The notes under the pieces: generated by a model | Databases searched by the model: none | Seen by the model: only the letters and a program-made list of their open reading frames with translations | Told to the model about the DNA's origin: nothing | Made by a program: the position numbers and the translations under genes | Assembly: GCF_021168475.1 (NCBI RefSeq) | Contig: NZ_JAJOZT010000001.1 | Span: 62,001-126,000, forward strand | Origin: Pseudoclavibacter sp. 13-3 | Lineage (GTDB): Bacteria; Actinomycetota; Actinomycetes; Actinomycetales; Microbacteriaceae | Direction: 5' to 3' | Length of the DNA stretch: 64,000 bases | Part shown: one piece after another, positions 24,103 through 33,490 of the stretch | Layout: each line of letters starts with the position of its first letter | How positions within the stretch are numbered: position 1 is the stretch's first letter

Positions 24103-27078
24103 GTGAGAACGCCGAATACTCTCTTCACATCAAGCGACGTCGATGCCGTGCTGGCATCGTTGCGGGCGACGTCGATTCCACGGTCTGCCGCCGGGGCCAA
24201 CGTCCTCGGCGTGCATGGACTGCTGCTTGATGCAGACGGCGACTGTGCGCGAGGGCGGCTGATTCTGTCCATGGTGATCGAGGCCCTGCCAGACGACCAG
24301 TGTGTGGTGCAAGTGCGCCGGGCCGATGCCGAGGAGTCGCCTGCCGAGGTTGCCGCTCGAATCGCTCCCGCCACGTCTGTGACCGGTTCGACTGTCGTTG
24401 AACTCGGCCGGAGCGTCGCCGATGCGCTGCAGAGCACTGCCGACGGACGCACCACGGTTCTTGCCGTCGACGATCTGAACTCGTTGAATGCCGACGTCGT
24501 TGCCCTGCTTGCCGAGACGGCTCGGGCCGGCGACGGGTCGGTGCGTCTGCTGGCGGTCTCGACGAACGGAGACTCCCCGCCCGCGTTGGCCGGGCTGCAG
24601 CGGATGCGGCTGAGCCCTCTGACTCCGCGGGAGCAACTGAGTCTGGCGCACCGGCACGGTGTACGGGCAGACCCGGCCGTCGTTCAGATCGTCGGATATC
24701 TCAGCGACGGCGATGGAGACTGCATGCTCCGACTCTTCGATCGCGTCGATGCCTCGCAACTGCAGGGCACCCGGTCGCTGGCGCGAATTGAGCGTGTCTT
24801 GTCTGCGAACCACGTCGGACGACCGGAGTGCGAGGCAGCTTCGACCTGCGCTGCATCAGAGCATGCTCTCGAGGGCGGCATCGTGACCTGCGACGTCGTT
24901 CGTCTGCTCGCCTGCTCGCGCTATCTGCCGGTCGCACTGATCAGCGATCTGCAGCCGGGAGGATGGCCCGCGGTCCAGGAACTCATCGCAAAACGGATCG
25001 TCTCATCCTCCGGCGGCCTCGTCGCTCTGGTGAGTCAGCGGCTGCGAGCCGAGACCTATTGGGGACTCACTGCGGTTGAGCGACAGGAGACCCTGCAACG
25101 TCTGGCAGACGCGACGGCCGACGGCCAGGAACTCCTGCATCTCTGGTTTCGGCTGCGCGGCTCCGAAGAGGCCGCTGAATCCATCTCACTCTCGCATCGG
25201 CTGATCGCGAGCCTGCCCGGTGCGCTGGCGGCGGCAGCCGATGGCCCGGCTGCCGATGTCAAGCTGATTCAGGTGCTTGAAGTCGCTGAACATGTCGCCG
25301 ATCTCGTGAATGCTGACGAGTCGCTCGTGCACGACTGGCTGGAGACGCTCCGTCTCTTGTGCGCGCGTGGATACTTCGCGATCTCACGGAGGTACCTGCA
25401 CATGCTGCCGACGACACTGTCTGATCCCCAGACGTCGGTCGCGAGAGCCCACCTCGAGCTCAAACTCGAACTGCTGGAAGAAGGCCGCATCGATCTGTCG
25501 AACGTCTATGCCACCGTGCATCTGTACGGTGAACTGGCGCCAGCGCCAACCTTGCGCATGCTTGCCGAGCTCAGCGCACGGTCACTGCTGCTCTGTCATG
25601 TCAGCGATGCCCGCCAGCTCGTGCACCTTGCCGATCAGCTCCCCCAGACTGACACGGTCGCGGCGCGTATCCTGCAGCGCTCGCGGGCTCTGATCGAGCA
25701 GCTCACACTGCAAGAGACGATCGCCGCAGATGAACCGGCAACGCCCGCGGCATCCCCGGCAACGCCCGCGGCATCCCCGGCAGCGCCCGTTCAGTTGCGC
25801 CGCACGACACCGAAGACCCTGTCTGCCGCGGCTGTCTCACCAGCGGCGTCTGCGCAGCCGACGAAGGCGACCACGGCGCCGACGACCGCACGGTCAGCTG
25901 CCGGCCGTGCCCCGCGCATCCTCAGCCGGCGACGAACGCTCAGCGTCTTGGAACTGCTGCTCCAGGCACAGGAGCATCGCCTGGCCGAGCGCTGGCAGCA
26001 AGCACGGCAGACCTGTGCTCTGGCCTTCGAAACCGCTGACGGACTGCGCCTGCACGTCGAGTCGACGCTCTATCTGCTGATCGAGATCGAAGTCGCAGCC
26101 GGCAACTTCTCAGCGATGCGATCGACACTCCAGAGGCTCGAGCAGCACCCGACCTCGCGGCTGCGCCACTGGCAGCACACATGGGGGGCAGCATGGGAGG
26201 CCGCCTCTCTGGGGGATTCCGCCCGTGCCCGACGGCTGCTTGATGAGATCATCGACCCGGCCACCGACCCTGGCAGCGCGGTGCAGCTGGCGCGCTCACA
26301 GGCTCTGCTGGGCAGGCTTCTGCTCGCTCATGATCCACGCAGGGCCCTGCGCCTGCTGCAGAGCGCTCGTGCGGCGACAGCCGATATCGCCTTGCCCGGC
26401 GTCATGCGTCTGCACGGCGACGTGATCGAGGCAGCCCTGCAATGCGGCCGATTCGCGGCTGCTCAGGATGCCTTGGCCGAGCTCGTCATCGCAGAGGCGC
26501 GCTCGCCGCAGCAGTGGACGTCTCAGGTGATCGATCATGTCGTGGCAGATCTGCAGATGGTCGGCATCGACATCAGCGGCATCTGCCCCGTCGCCCCGAC
26601 TGTGGGTGAGCAGTGGCAGATTGCATTGGGTCCGCGGCACAACGCCGCCGGGCCCGTGCAGCTTGCGATCACTGCCGTGGGCTATGCGCGCTGGCTCTTC
26701 GTGACCGGTGACGAGAACGCCGGCCGGCACGCGATCGAGTACGCAGTCACAGCGTTCGAACAGGGCGGGATCGTCACCGATGAGAGCTCTCTGGAACAGG
26801 ACGTGCTCGCCAGCGCTCGGCTGATCCGCGAGGCCGAACCAGAGGCCGAGGGATTTCTGATCAGACAGCGCGAGACAGCCTCGCACGGGCTCTCCAGACT
26901 CGATGACGAGCAGCGCCGAGTCCTGGAGTACGTGCGTGCCGGGCTGCGCACGAAAGACATCGCCCAGCGTCTCTTTCTGTCGGTGCGCAGCGTCGAGCTT
27001 CGGCTTACCGCGATCTACCGGTTGCTCGGCGTGCGTTCGCGCCGAGAGCTGCTCACCCTTCTGTCTGAACAGCAGTAG
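24103..27078 (+). CDS. Large LuxR-type (LAL-like) transcriptional regulator with a degenerate P-loop
   Basis: 991 aa from a GTG at 24103. The N-terminal 250 residues look like an AAA/NB-ARC-type ATPase relic: the Walker A position reads GLLLDADGD with no GK[ST], while a Walker B-like TTVLAVDDLNSLN remains. Residues 300-850 are Leu/Ala-rich helical repeats like the TPR-type arms of LAL regulators, with an Ala/Pro linker at about 545-570. The C-terminal 65 residues are a LuxR helix-turn-helix (LRTKDIAQRLFLSVRSVELRL). Its end overlaps the opposing glycosyltransferase end by 26 bp. Placed at an exopolysaccharide locus it may control it, but the effector is unknown. Confidence 0.8.
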   Translation: MRTPNTLFTSSDVDAVLASLRATSIPRSAAGANVLGVHGLLLDADGDCARGRLILSMVIEALPDDQCVVQVRRADAEESPAEVAARIAPATSVTGSTVVELGRSVADALQSTADGRTTVLAVDDLNSLNADVVALLAETARAGDGSVRLLAVSTNGDSPPALAGLQRMRLSPLTPREQLSLAHRHGVRADPAVVQIVGYLSDGDGDCMLRLFDRVDASQLQGTRSLARIERVLSANHVGRPECEAASTCAASEHALEGGIVTCDVVRLLACSRYLPVALISDLQPGGWPAVQELIAKRIVSSSGGLVALVSQRLRAETYWGLTAVERQETLQRLADATADGQELLHLWFRLRGSEEAAESISLSHRLIASLPGALAAAADGPAADVKLIQVLEVAEHVADLVNADESLVHDWLETLRLLCARGYFAISRRYLHMLPTTLSDPQTSVARAHLELKLELLEEGRIDLSNVYATVHLYGELAPAPTLRMLAELSARSLLLCHVSDARQLVHLADQLPQTDTVAARILQRSRALIEQLTLQETIAADEPATPAASPATPAASPAAPVQLRRTTPKTLSAAAVSPAASAQPTKATTAPTTARSAAGRAPRILSRRRTLSVLELLLQAQEHRLAERWQQARQTCALAFETADGLRLHVESTLYLLIEIEVAAGNFSAMRSTLQRLEQHPTSRLRHWQHTWGAAWEAASLGDSARARRLLDEIIDPATDPGSAVQLARSQALLGRLLLAHDPRRALRLLQSARAATADIALPGVMRLHGDVIEAALQCGRFAAAQDALAELVIAEARSPQQWTSQVIDHVVADLQMVGIDISGICPVAPTVGEQWQIALGPRHNAAGPVQLAITAVGYARWLFVTGDENAGRHAIEYAVTAFEQGGIVTDESSLEQDVLASARLIREAEPEAEGFLIRQRETASHGLSRLDDEQRRVLEYVRAGLRTKDIAQRLFLSVRSVELRLTAIYRLLGVRSRRELLTLLSEQQ
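25737..25778 (+). repeat. Two tandem 21-bp copies in the LuxR-type gene linker
   Basis: Two exact 21-bp copies, unit GGCAACGCCCGCGGCATCCCC, followed by a partial third. In frame they encode ATPAASP repeats in the linker between the helical arm halves. Copy number could vary without shifting the frame. Confidence 0.85.
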
Positions 27079-28369
27079 GCTCACGGCGGCTCTTCGTGCT
27101 CGACGAGGCCTCGACGGTCTCAGGGCGGCGATCCGGACTGATCCAGCTGCCGCTGGAACGTCTGCGAGTGAGCGCTCGAGCAAGAGAACGCAGACAGCGA
27201 CTCGCGTCGTAGATGCGCATGAACGGGTAGAAGGGCGCGAACAGCAGCATGCCCCAGCGGCGCCCCAGCACACTGCTGATGAGCGTGACCAACAGGTCTG
27301 GGAGCCAGAGCCCGGCGAGCAGCAGCACCGGCGGAAACTGACTGGCGACCACTGCCCCCCAGCTGTTGCCGTCGAGATGCAGCCAGACGGCGGCAGTGCA
27401 GATGGCCGAGACCATGAACAGCGGCAGCCAGAGCAGGGTGATCAGCGAGCTGAGCACCAGCTCGAGGGCGTGCACCAGCACAGTTGCCCAGAACAGGCTC
27501 GGCCGCGGTCTGTGTCGCAGCAGAGTCTGCCAGAATCCGAGCGTCCACCGGCTGAGCTGTCGCGTGTAGTCGACGAGCGTGTCTGGATCCTGTGTGTAGG
27601 CGATCGCGGCATGCGGATGGAATGCCACACGGCCGAGCCGACGAGCATGCACCTCGAAAGTCATGTTGTAGTCTTCGATGACCAGACCGGGAGCGTCGAT
27701 GTCGATCTGCCGAATGGCCCGCGAACGATAGAGACTGGCGAAACCGGGCACGATGTACACCGCGTTGATCCAAGACGCCGCCTGGCCGTATTTGTGCAGG
27801 TACTGAACCACTGTGTAGACGCGCTCGCGGTACCAGACCAGCAGACGCCCCAGCAGTGACCCGGCTGCCTCGGGATGCAGAGTGCGCGCGCGCCCGGCGA
27901 CCGCTGCAACGTCGTCGTCATCGGCGAGGCGAAGCGCGGTGATCGAGTAATCGTCGGCCAGGTGCGTGTCGGCATCGAGCAGCAGCACGAACTCGTAGCG
28001 GTCGGTGAGACGAAAGTGCGTGATGCCGGCGCTCAGCGCACCGGCCTTTCCACGATTCGGATTCAGCTCAAGCACCCGCACGCCGAGTCGACGCGCGATG
28101 TCTGCCGTGCGGTCGGCTGATCCGTCTGAGACCACATGGATCTGCTCTGGCGAGAACTGGCTCAGAGCGCGTCGAAGCGATGCCTCGAGCACAGCCTCCT
28201 CGTTGTGCGCTGCCATGAGCACGGCGATGTCGCTGCTCGACCACTTCGGCACGGTCGGCCTTCGCCGCTGGTCACGCTCGGTCAGCCAGCGTATGAGACC
28301 GATAGCGCCCCAGATCATCGTGGTCACCCCCACGATCGCCAGCATGAACACGACCAGTCCCCAAGTCAT
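27053..28369 (-). CDS. Processive membrane glycosyltransferase, family 2 (poly-N-acetylglucosamine synthase-like)
   Basis: 438 aa from the ATG at 28369. One N-terminal membrane helix (VFMLAIVGVTTMIWGAIGLI), then a GT-A domain with AVLMAAHNEEAVLEASL, the first acidic pair ELNPNRGKAGAL region, DADTH (DxD), VVIEDYNMTFE (catalytic base ED) and RQLSRWTLGFWQ (QxxRW motif), then at least two more membrane helices. All four D,D,D,QxxRW elements of processive synthases are present. This resembles PgaC/IcaA-type enzymes that polymerise N-acetylglucosamine while exporting it. Its neighbours (UDP-sugar dehydrogenase, epimerase, NodB deacetylase, divergent) support an exopolysaccharide role; the exact sugar is inferred only. 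Confidence 0.85.
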   Translation of the reverse strand: MTWGLVVFMLAIVGVTTMIWGAIGLIRWLTERDQRRRPTVPKWSSSDIAVLMAAHNEEAVLEASLRRALSQFSPEQIHVVSDGSADRTADIARRLGVRVLELNPNRGKAGALSAGITHFRLTDRYEFVLLLDADTHLADDYSITALRLADDDDVAAVAGRARTLHPEAAGSLLGRLLVWYRERVYTVVQYLHKYGQAASWINAVYIVPGFASLYRSRAIRQIDIDAPGLVIEDYNMTFEVHARRLGRVAFHPHAAIAYTQDPDTLVDYTRQLSRWTLGFWQTLLRHRPRPSLFWATVLVHALELVLSSLITLLWLPLFMVSAICTAAVWLHLDGNSWGAVVASQFPPVLLLAGLWLPDLLVTLISSVLGRRWGMLLFAPFYPFMRIYDASRCLRSLARALTRRRSSGSWISPDRRPETVEASSSTKSRREPTAVQTEG

Positions 28370-28750
28370 GAGTGAACTCTCCCCTCTCGCGCACCGCCCG
28401 CTCGGCATCAGACTGCGTCGTCGTCAGTGCGATGCTTGTCACGTTACGGGCATCGACGAGGCACGAGAACCGCCTTCTCCGCACGCTCACCGCACCGTCG
28501 TGCGGGCGCGCGCATATCGAGCGGGTCAGTCACAGCGCATCCGCAGAGCACACGCATCCCCTCCGCAACCGGCGCATGGCCGCTCCGCAGGGGCTGCCGG
28601 CGGTCTCCGCAGTGTGGCCGAAGAAGAGCGCCTCACCGGTTGCATGCCGGCCACTCCGAGTCGCACCATCGGGACAGCAAGACGCAACGGTGCGTGAAGG
28701 GCGGGGAACATCTCTCCGGCGGAACGCCCCCAGACGGAGAGTGGACCACC
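28370..28750. other. Divergent promoter region of the exopolysaccharide genes
   Basis: 381 bp between the divergent glycosyltransferase and UDP-sugar dehydrogenase. I see no conserved gene; the short open frames match nothing recognisable. The right end holds the GGAGAG site used by the dehydrogenase. The region is expected to hold promoters for both directions, but none could be placed with confidence. Confidence 0.5.
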
Positions 28751-30124
28751 GTGGAACTCACAACGACAAGACAGCAACTCAGTGAACAGCGCGCTCGGCT
28801 GTCGCTCAGCGCACTCGAAGCCGCCGCCGGCCGCGCCGGTGAAGCCACCGCAGCCTCCGGCCATGCCTTTGACTACGACGTCGCCATCTTGGGCCTTGGC
28901 TACGTGGGCCTGCCCACAGCGCTCGCATACCGTGCCGCAGGGCATCGCATCGCTGGAATCGATGTCTCTGCGCAGCGCGTCGACGCGATTCGACGCGGCG
29001 ATGTCGACCTGATCCCCAGTGACCGCGTGCTGTTGGAATCGCATCGAGACAGTGACGGGCTGCTGCTCACGACCGATCCGTCGCAGCTGCAGCGTGCGGC
29101 AGCGGTGATCATCTGCGTGCCGACACCGGTGAGCGAGGATCTCAGCCCACAGCTGGACATTCTGCGCAACGCCTGTCTGACCGTCGTGACCAACGCGGTG
29201 ACGGGGCAGCTCATCGTGCTGACCTCGACGACCTACGTCGGCTGCACCGAGGAGCTGGTCGTGCAGCCGCTGCGCGACCGTGGGCTGAAGCCTGGTGAGG
29301 ACGTTCACGTGGTGTTCAGCCCCGAGCGCATCGACCCGGGCAACGTGCAGTTCGGCCATGAGGCCGTGCCGCGCGTCATCGGCGGAGTCAGCCCTGCCTG
29401 TGCAGCGCGTGCCGTCGACCTGCTCGGATCGGCGGTCGAGCAGATCCACGTGGTCTCGTCGCCTGGCCACGCCGAGATGACCAAGCTGCTCGAGAACACC
29501 TTTCGCGCCGTGAACATCGCGCTGGCGAACGAGTTCGCCGACATCTGCCGTGAACTCGAACTCGACGTCAGCGCCGTGATCGACGCAGCTGCCACCAAGC
29601 CCTACGGCTTCATGAAGTTCACGCCGGGGCCCGGGGTCGGTGGGCACTGCATTCCCTGCGACCCGCATTACCTGCTCTGGCAGCTGCGTCGCCAACGTGT
29701 CGCTGCTCCGATGATCACGCAGGCAATGCACGAGATCAGCCACCGCCCCGGCCGCGTCGTCGATCGTGCCAAAGACCTGCTCGCCGAGAACGGTATTCCG
29801 CTCAACGGCGCACGCGTACTGATCGTCGGAGTCGCCTACAAACCGAATGTGGCAGATGCCCGGGAATCGCCGGCCATCGAGATCTTGCAGCGGTTCTGGA
29901 GTGCAGGCGCGCTGTCACGTTACTACGATCCGCTGTTCCCGTCAGTGACCCTGCCAGACGGGCACACCCTCACGTCGGTGGCGAATCCCGGCGCCCACGA
30001 GCCAGACATCGTCGTGCTGCACACCCTGCATCGCAACGTCGACCTCTCATGGATCGGGCCGAAGACACTGGTACTCGACGCGACCTATGCCGCCACCGAC
30101 ATCGCCCACCGCAGCGTGCTCTGA
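28751..30124 (+). CDS. Nucleotide sugar dehydrogenase (UDP-N-acetyl-mannosamine/glucosamine 6-dehydrogenase type)
   Basis: 457 aa from a GTG at 28751 (GGAGAG ribosome binding site). NAD-dependent four-electron oxidation of a UDP-sugar to a UDP-uronic acid. The N-terminal Rossmann motif is VAILGLGYVGLPTALAYR. The catalytic Cys lies in PGVGGHCIPCDPHYL, and the lysine region is TKLLENTFRAVNIALANEF. The GGHCIP[CV]DP form with a short C-terminal domain fits the VipA/WecC/TviB group rather than UDP-glucose dehydrogenase of capsule loci. It makes a uronic acid precursor for a polymer. The epimerase gene follows 117 bp later. Confidence 0.9.
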   Translation: MELTTTRQQLSEQRARLSLSALEAAAGRAGEATAASGHAFDYDVAILGLGYVGLPTALAYRAAGHRIAGIDVSAQRVDAIRRGDVDLIPSDRVLLESHRDSDGLLLTTDPSQLQRAAAVIICVPTPVSEDLSPQLDILRNACLTVVTNAVTGQLIVLTSTTYVGCTEELVVQPLRDRGLKPGEDVHVVFSPERIDPGNVQFGHEAVPRVIGGVSPACAARAVDLLGSAVEQIHVVSSPGHAEMTKLLENTFRAVNIALANEFADICRELELDVSAVIDAAATKPYGFMKFTPGPGVGGHCIPCDPHYLLWQLRRQRVAAPMITQAMHEISHRPGRVVDRAKDLLAENGIPLNGARVLIVGVAYKPNVADARESPAIEILQRFWSAGALSRYYDPLFPSVTLPDGHTLTSVANPGAHEPDIVVLHTLHRNVDLSWIGPKTLVLDATYAATDIAHRSVL

Positions 30125-30204
30125 GCCTGCTCCGGGCAACGCGGCGCACCGAAGCATCCCCCGATGACCCTGAGCCGGCGCCTGCGGCGCAGGCGCTGTG
30201 ACAC

Positions 30205-30228
30205 CGAACACGAACACGAACACGAACA
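30205..30228 (+). repeat. Four tandem CGAACA hexamers just upstream of the epimerase start
   Basis: Four perfect copies of CGAACA followed at once by CGAAGG, which supplies the AAGGA ribosome binding site. Slippage in the repeat would change the distance between promoter and gene, or the leader length, in 6-bp steps. The upstream frame could encode a run of Glu-His pairs if translated. Confidence 0.9.
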
Positions 30229-30241
30229 CGAAGGAATGCAC

Positions 30242-31303
30242 ATGCACACTCTCATCACCGGCGGAGCCGGTTTCATCGGGAGCCACTTGGCTGAGCACCT
30301 GATCGGTCAGGGCGACGACGTCACCGTGCTCGACAACCTCAGCACGGGCCGGCTCGCCAACCTCGGTCAGCTCAGCCGCGACCCCAGGCTCGGCTTCGTC
30401 GAAGGCGACGTTCGTGACGCCGAACTCGTCGACAGCCTGGTCGCACAGTCAGACCGAGTCTTCCATCTGGCGGCCGCCGTCGGGGTGCACATCATTCTGG
30501 ACGATCCGTTGGGCAGCCTGCGCACGAATCTGCACGGAACCGAGAACGTGCTTGCTGCGGCCGACCGGCATGAGACCCGGGTGCTGCTGGCATCGACGAG
30601 TGAGATCTACGGCAAGAACACCGCCGACCGGCTGCACGAGACCTCGGATCGCATCCTGGGGTCTCCCCTGCTGAGTCGCTGGACATATGCCGCTGCGAAG
30701 GGCATCGACGAGGCTTTTGCACACGCCTACTGGCGCAAGAACGATCTGCAGGTGTCGATCGTCAGGCTGTTCAACACGGTGGGCCCGCGACAGACGGGCC
30801 GATACGGCATGGTGGTGCCTCGACTCGTGCGTCAGGCGCTGAACGATGAGCCGCTCACGGTCTATGGCGACGGTGAGCAGACGAGGTGCTTCTCATACGT
30901 CGGCGATGTGGTGCCCGCACTCGTGGCGGTCGAGGAGCACCCTCGGTCAGCGGGCAGGGCCTTCAACCTCGGCGGTGCCCAAGAGATATCGATCAAGGCG
31001 CTCGCTCAACAGATCATCGATGTGACTGGCAGCCGGAGCATCATCGAGTACATCCCGTACGATCAGGCCTACGCGGAGGGCTATGAAGACATGAGACGCC
31101 GTGTGCCAGACAACACTGCCGCCAACGAGCTGGTCGGCTTCGTCCCCAAGACCGGGGTGCGTCGCATCATCGAGCTGGTGGCTCAGGCGATGCTGCGTGA
31201 TCAGACCGATCGAGCCGGTGCGCTGAGAACCACGCGCGGAGGCGTTCCGTCGACTGCTGAAGTCACGCACCGCTCTCTGGCCGCCGAGGGGTCGGCGACG
31301 TGA
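30242..31303 (+). CDS. NAD-dependent epimerase/dehydratase (extended SDR)
   Basis: 353 aa from the ATG at 30242 (AAGGA site six bases upstream; an earlier ATG at 30236 abuts that site and is a less likely start). The NAD-binding motif is TGGAGFIGSHLAEHL. The catalytic Tyr-Lys pair is in YAAAKG, and Ser lies in ASTSEIYGKN. RLFNTVGPRQTG and YGDGEQTRCFSYVGDVV are typical of UDP-GlcNAc/UDP-glucuronate 4-epimerases and decarboxylases. It probably makes or interconverts a UDP-sugar for the same polymer. The last four bases overlap the deacetylase start (GTGA at 31300). Confidence 0.88.
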   Translation: MHTLITGGAGFIGSHLAEHLIGQGDDVTVLDNLSTGRLANLGQLSRDPRLGFVEGDVRDAELVDSLVAQSDRVFHLAAAVGVHIILDDPLGSLRTNLHGTENVLAAADRHETRVLLASTSEIYGKNTADRLHETSDRILGSPLLSRWTYAAAKGIDEAFAHAYWRKNDLQVSIVRLFNTVGPRQTGRYGMVVPRLVRQALNDEPLTVYGDGEQTRCFSYVGDVVPALVAVEEHPRSAGRAFNLGGAQEISIKALAQQIIDVTGSRSIIEYIPYDQAYAEGYEDMRRRVPDNTAANELVGFVPKTGVRRIIELVAQAMLRDQTDRAGALRTTRGGVPSTAEVTHRSLAAEGSAT

Positions 31304-32841
31304 GCCAGCCGGGGGTGCGAAACCACCCGCACCCGCGCCGTCGTCTGGCCCTGACGGCAGCCGTCACCCTCTTCGGCAGCGCGGCATTGGGGGTCGGCGT
31401 CGTGGCGCTGCCTGAGCCGAACGGCCTCAGCGCGACGAGCGACGCAGTCGCGGCGATCGCCGAAGACGGCCTCAGCCCGCATGCAACCGATGTGCCGCTG
31501 CTCGGCCCCCAAGAAGCACGGGTGCCGCGACTGCAGAACGCCGCGCCGGCGGTCGTGAGTCTGACCTTCGACGATGGCACGCAGGATCAGGTGCTGGCGG
31601 CGAACATCCTGGCCAAGCGCGGCCTGGTCGCGACCTACTACGTCACGACCGGGCAGACCGAGGCGCCCGGGTTTCTCACCCGCGATCAGCTGCACGGCCT
31701 CGTCGACCTCGGCAACGAGATCGGCGGGCACACCGTGCACCACTTGAACCTGCCGACAGTGACCGAGAACGAGGCGCGCAGGCAGATCTGCCAGGATCGC
31801 GAGAATCTGCGCCGCTGGGGGCTGCCGGCGCAGAGCTTCGCATACCCGTATGCTGCGCACGACGAGGCCGTTCAGCGCGCAGTGCGCGACTGCGGATACG
31901 CTTCAGGGCGCGGTCTCGGCGGGGCCATCGGCTCGGGAGAGGCAATGCGACTGGCGGGTCAGACCGACCTGTCAGACCTGCCGGTGGTCGAGTCTGTGCG
32001 ACCGGAGAACCCGGCTGTGACGCTTGCGCTCAAGATGTTCGAACGGCAAACCGGCACGGCGGTCTATCAGAAAGACGTCGAGGCCGCCGCACGCCTGGGC
32101 GCCGGCTGGACGCAGCTCACGTTCCACGGCATCTGCGAGCGAGATGCGCCGGAGTGCCAGGACATCTCGATCTATGAACAAGAGCTCGAGCAGTTCGCCG
32201 ACTGGCTCGCCGTGCAGGTCAGTGCGGGGCGCATCTCAGTCAAGACCGTCGCCGAAGTCGTCAACGGTGATTCGGCGGTGCCGGTGCCTCGGGAGCATCT
32301 CTCGACCGGGGCGGCAGCCGATCCGAACGAGGCTCACGCGGCGTTCACTCCAGGTCAGAGCGCTGAACCAGGACGCCGAGTCAGCGACTTCACCCATCGG
32401 AACGCCCAGGGGTCGCCGATCTGCTGGAACGGATTCACGTATGGGGCCAACACCGCGGACTTCACCATCACTGAGAAGAAGGGGAAGGATGATGAGACTG
32501 CACTCCGTCTCGACCTGACGGCGAACGGTGCCGGCGAGGCGAAGTGGCTGCCCGTCATGGATCTCGGAGAATGCGCGCTCAAAGCCGAAGGCGGGCAGAG
32601 CAGAGAGGTCACGTACACCGCACGAGGCGGTGGGGCGCAGAGTCAGCCGGTGGCCTTCGTTCGGGATGAATCTGGCAGGTGGACGTACTTCAGCGCCGGC
32701 CGATTCACTCCACTGGGCGAGGAATGGTCTGAGCACACTTGGAAGACCCCCGACCTGCCCGCAGGCACGACAGCGCTCGCAGTGGGACTCGCCCTGCAGC
32801 AGAGCGGCTGGAACGAGGTGCGTCAGATCGCCGTGGAATGA
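31300..32841 (+). CDS. Secreted polysaccharide deacetylase (NodB domain)
   Basis: 513 aa. A basic N-terminus and a hydrophobic stretch (LALTAAVTLFGSAALGVGVVAL) form a signal peptide or single anchor. The NodB catalytic motifs are all visible: motif 1 VSLTFDDGTQDQ (catalytic and metal Asp), motif 2 GGHTVHHLN (metal His pair) and motif 3 FAYPYAAHD. Roughly the last 150 residues are a separate beta-rich module (SPICWNGFTYG onward) that may bind carbohydrate. It removes N-acetyl groups from a polymer outside the membrane, as IcaB/PgaB do. GTG start overlaps the epimerase stop by four bases. Confidence 0.85.
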   Translation: MSQPGVRNHPHPRRRLALTAAVTLFGSAALGVGVVALPEPNGLSATSDAVAAIAEDGLSPHATDVPLLGPQEARVPRLQNAAPAVVSLTFDDGTQDQVLAANILAKRGLVATYYVTTGQTEAPGFLTRDQLHGLVDLGNEIGGHTVHHLNLPTVTENEARRQICQDRENLRRWGLPAQSFAYPYAAHDEAVQRAVRDCGYASGRGLGGAIGSGEAMRLAGQTDLSDLPVVESVRPENPAVTLALKMFERQTGTAVYQKDVEAAARLGAGWTQLTFHGICERDAPECQDISIYEQELEQFADWLAVQVSAGRISVKTVAEVVNGDSAVPVPREHLSTGAAADPNEAHAAFTPGQSAEPGRRVSDFTHRNAQGSPICWNGFTYGANTADFTITEKKGKDDETALRLDLTANGAGEAKWLPVMDLGECALKAEGGQSREVTYTARGGGAQSQPVAFVRDESGRWTYFSAGRFTPLGEEWSEHTWKTPDLPAGTTALAVGLALQQSGWNEVRQIAVE

Positions 32842-32884
32842 CGGTGATTTGCCAGAAGGCCGGCTCAGCTGAGACTGTTGTCGA

Positions 32885-33490
32885 ATGACCTCCCCCGAAG
32901 CGCCCCGTTCCGATTCCCCGTCAGACGGAGGCGACCGGCACTCTTCGGGGCCTGGCGACGCAGCGGCCCAGTTGACTGTCTTTGACTCGGCGTCGCCGGT
33001 GCTCGGGCTGCACCCTCGCGCGCTGAGTCATCCGGTGTGCCCACGAGCCAAGTCCATGTGGCGGCTCAACGCACTCATCACGAACATCGTCATCCTCGCT
33101 GTGCTCGTCATGGCGACGCTGCTCTGGGAGCCCGTGCGCATCTGGTCGCTGATCCTGGCCGCCGTTACGATCGTCTCAGCACTCGTCGAGATCTTTCTCG
33201 CGCCGAGCATCCGCTATCGGGTGCACCGCTGGGATCTGACCGATCAAGCCGTCTATGCCCGATCCGGCTGGATCACACAGCACTGGCAGGTCGCTCCGTT
33301 CTCCCGGATTCAGACGGTCGAGGCCAAACGCGGACCGGTGCAGCGCATGTTCCGTCTCGCGTCGGTCAAGGTGACGACGGCCAGTGCGAGTGCCGACGTG
33401 ACCATCGTGGGGCTCGATGAGCAGGATGCCGACAACTTGGTGCAGTCGCTGACCGAAGCCACCCAGTCGACCCTCGGCGACGCGACATGA
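32885..33490 (+). CDS. Bacterial PH-domain membrane protein (YdbS-like)
   Basis: 201 aa. A disordered Ser/Pro-rich N-terminus (1-45), two membrane helices (about 68-108) and one bacterial PH (bPH2) domain with YRVHRWDLTDQAVYARSGW, PFSRIQTVEAKRGPVQRMFRLASVKV and an AD.VTI.GLDE ending. This pattern fits YdbS, which forms a pair with a larger YdbT. The function is not known; a role in membrane stress or lipid organisation is suspected in Bacillus. Its stop overlaps the next start by four bases. Confidence 0.82.
   Translation: MTSPEAPRSDSPSDGGDRHSSGPGDAAAQLTVFDSASPVLGLHPRALSHPVCPRAKSMWRLNALITNIVILAVLVMATLLWEPVRIWSLILAAVTIVSALVEIFLAPSIRYRVHRWDLTDQAVYARSGWITQHWQVAPFSRIQTVEAKRGPVQRMFRLASVKVTTASASADVTIVGLDEQDADNLVQSLTEATQSTLGDAT

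Noticed and set aside
28526-29743. 405-codon frame antisense to the UDP-sugar dehydrogenase
   Set aside because: No family resemblance; the sense strand carries the Rossmann motif and catalytic cysteine.
30205-30228. CGAACA repeat considered as a CRISPR or minisatellite array
   Set aside because: Units are 6 bp with no spacers; only a simple tandem repeat.
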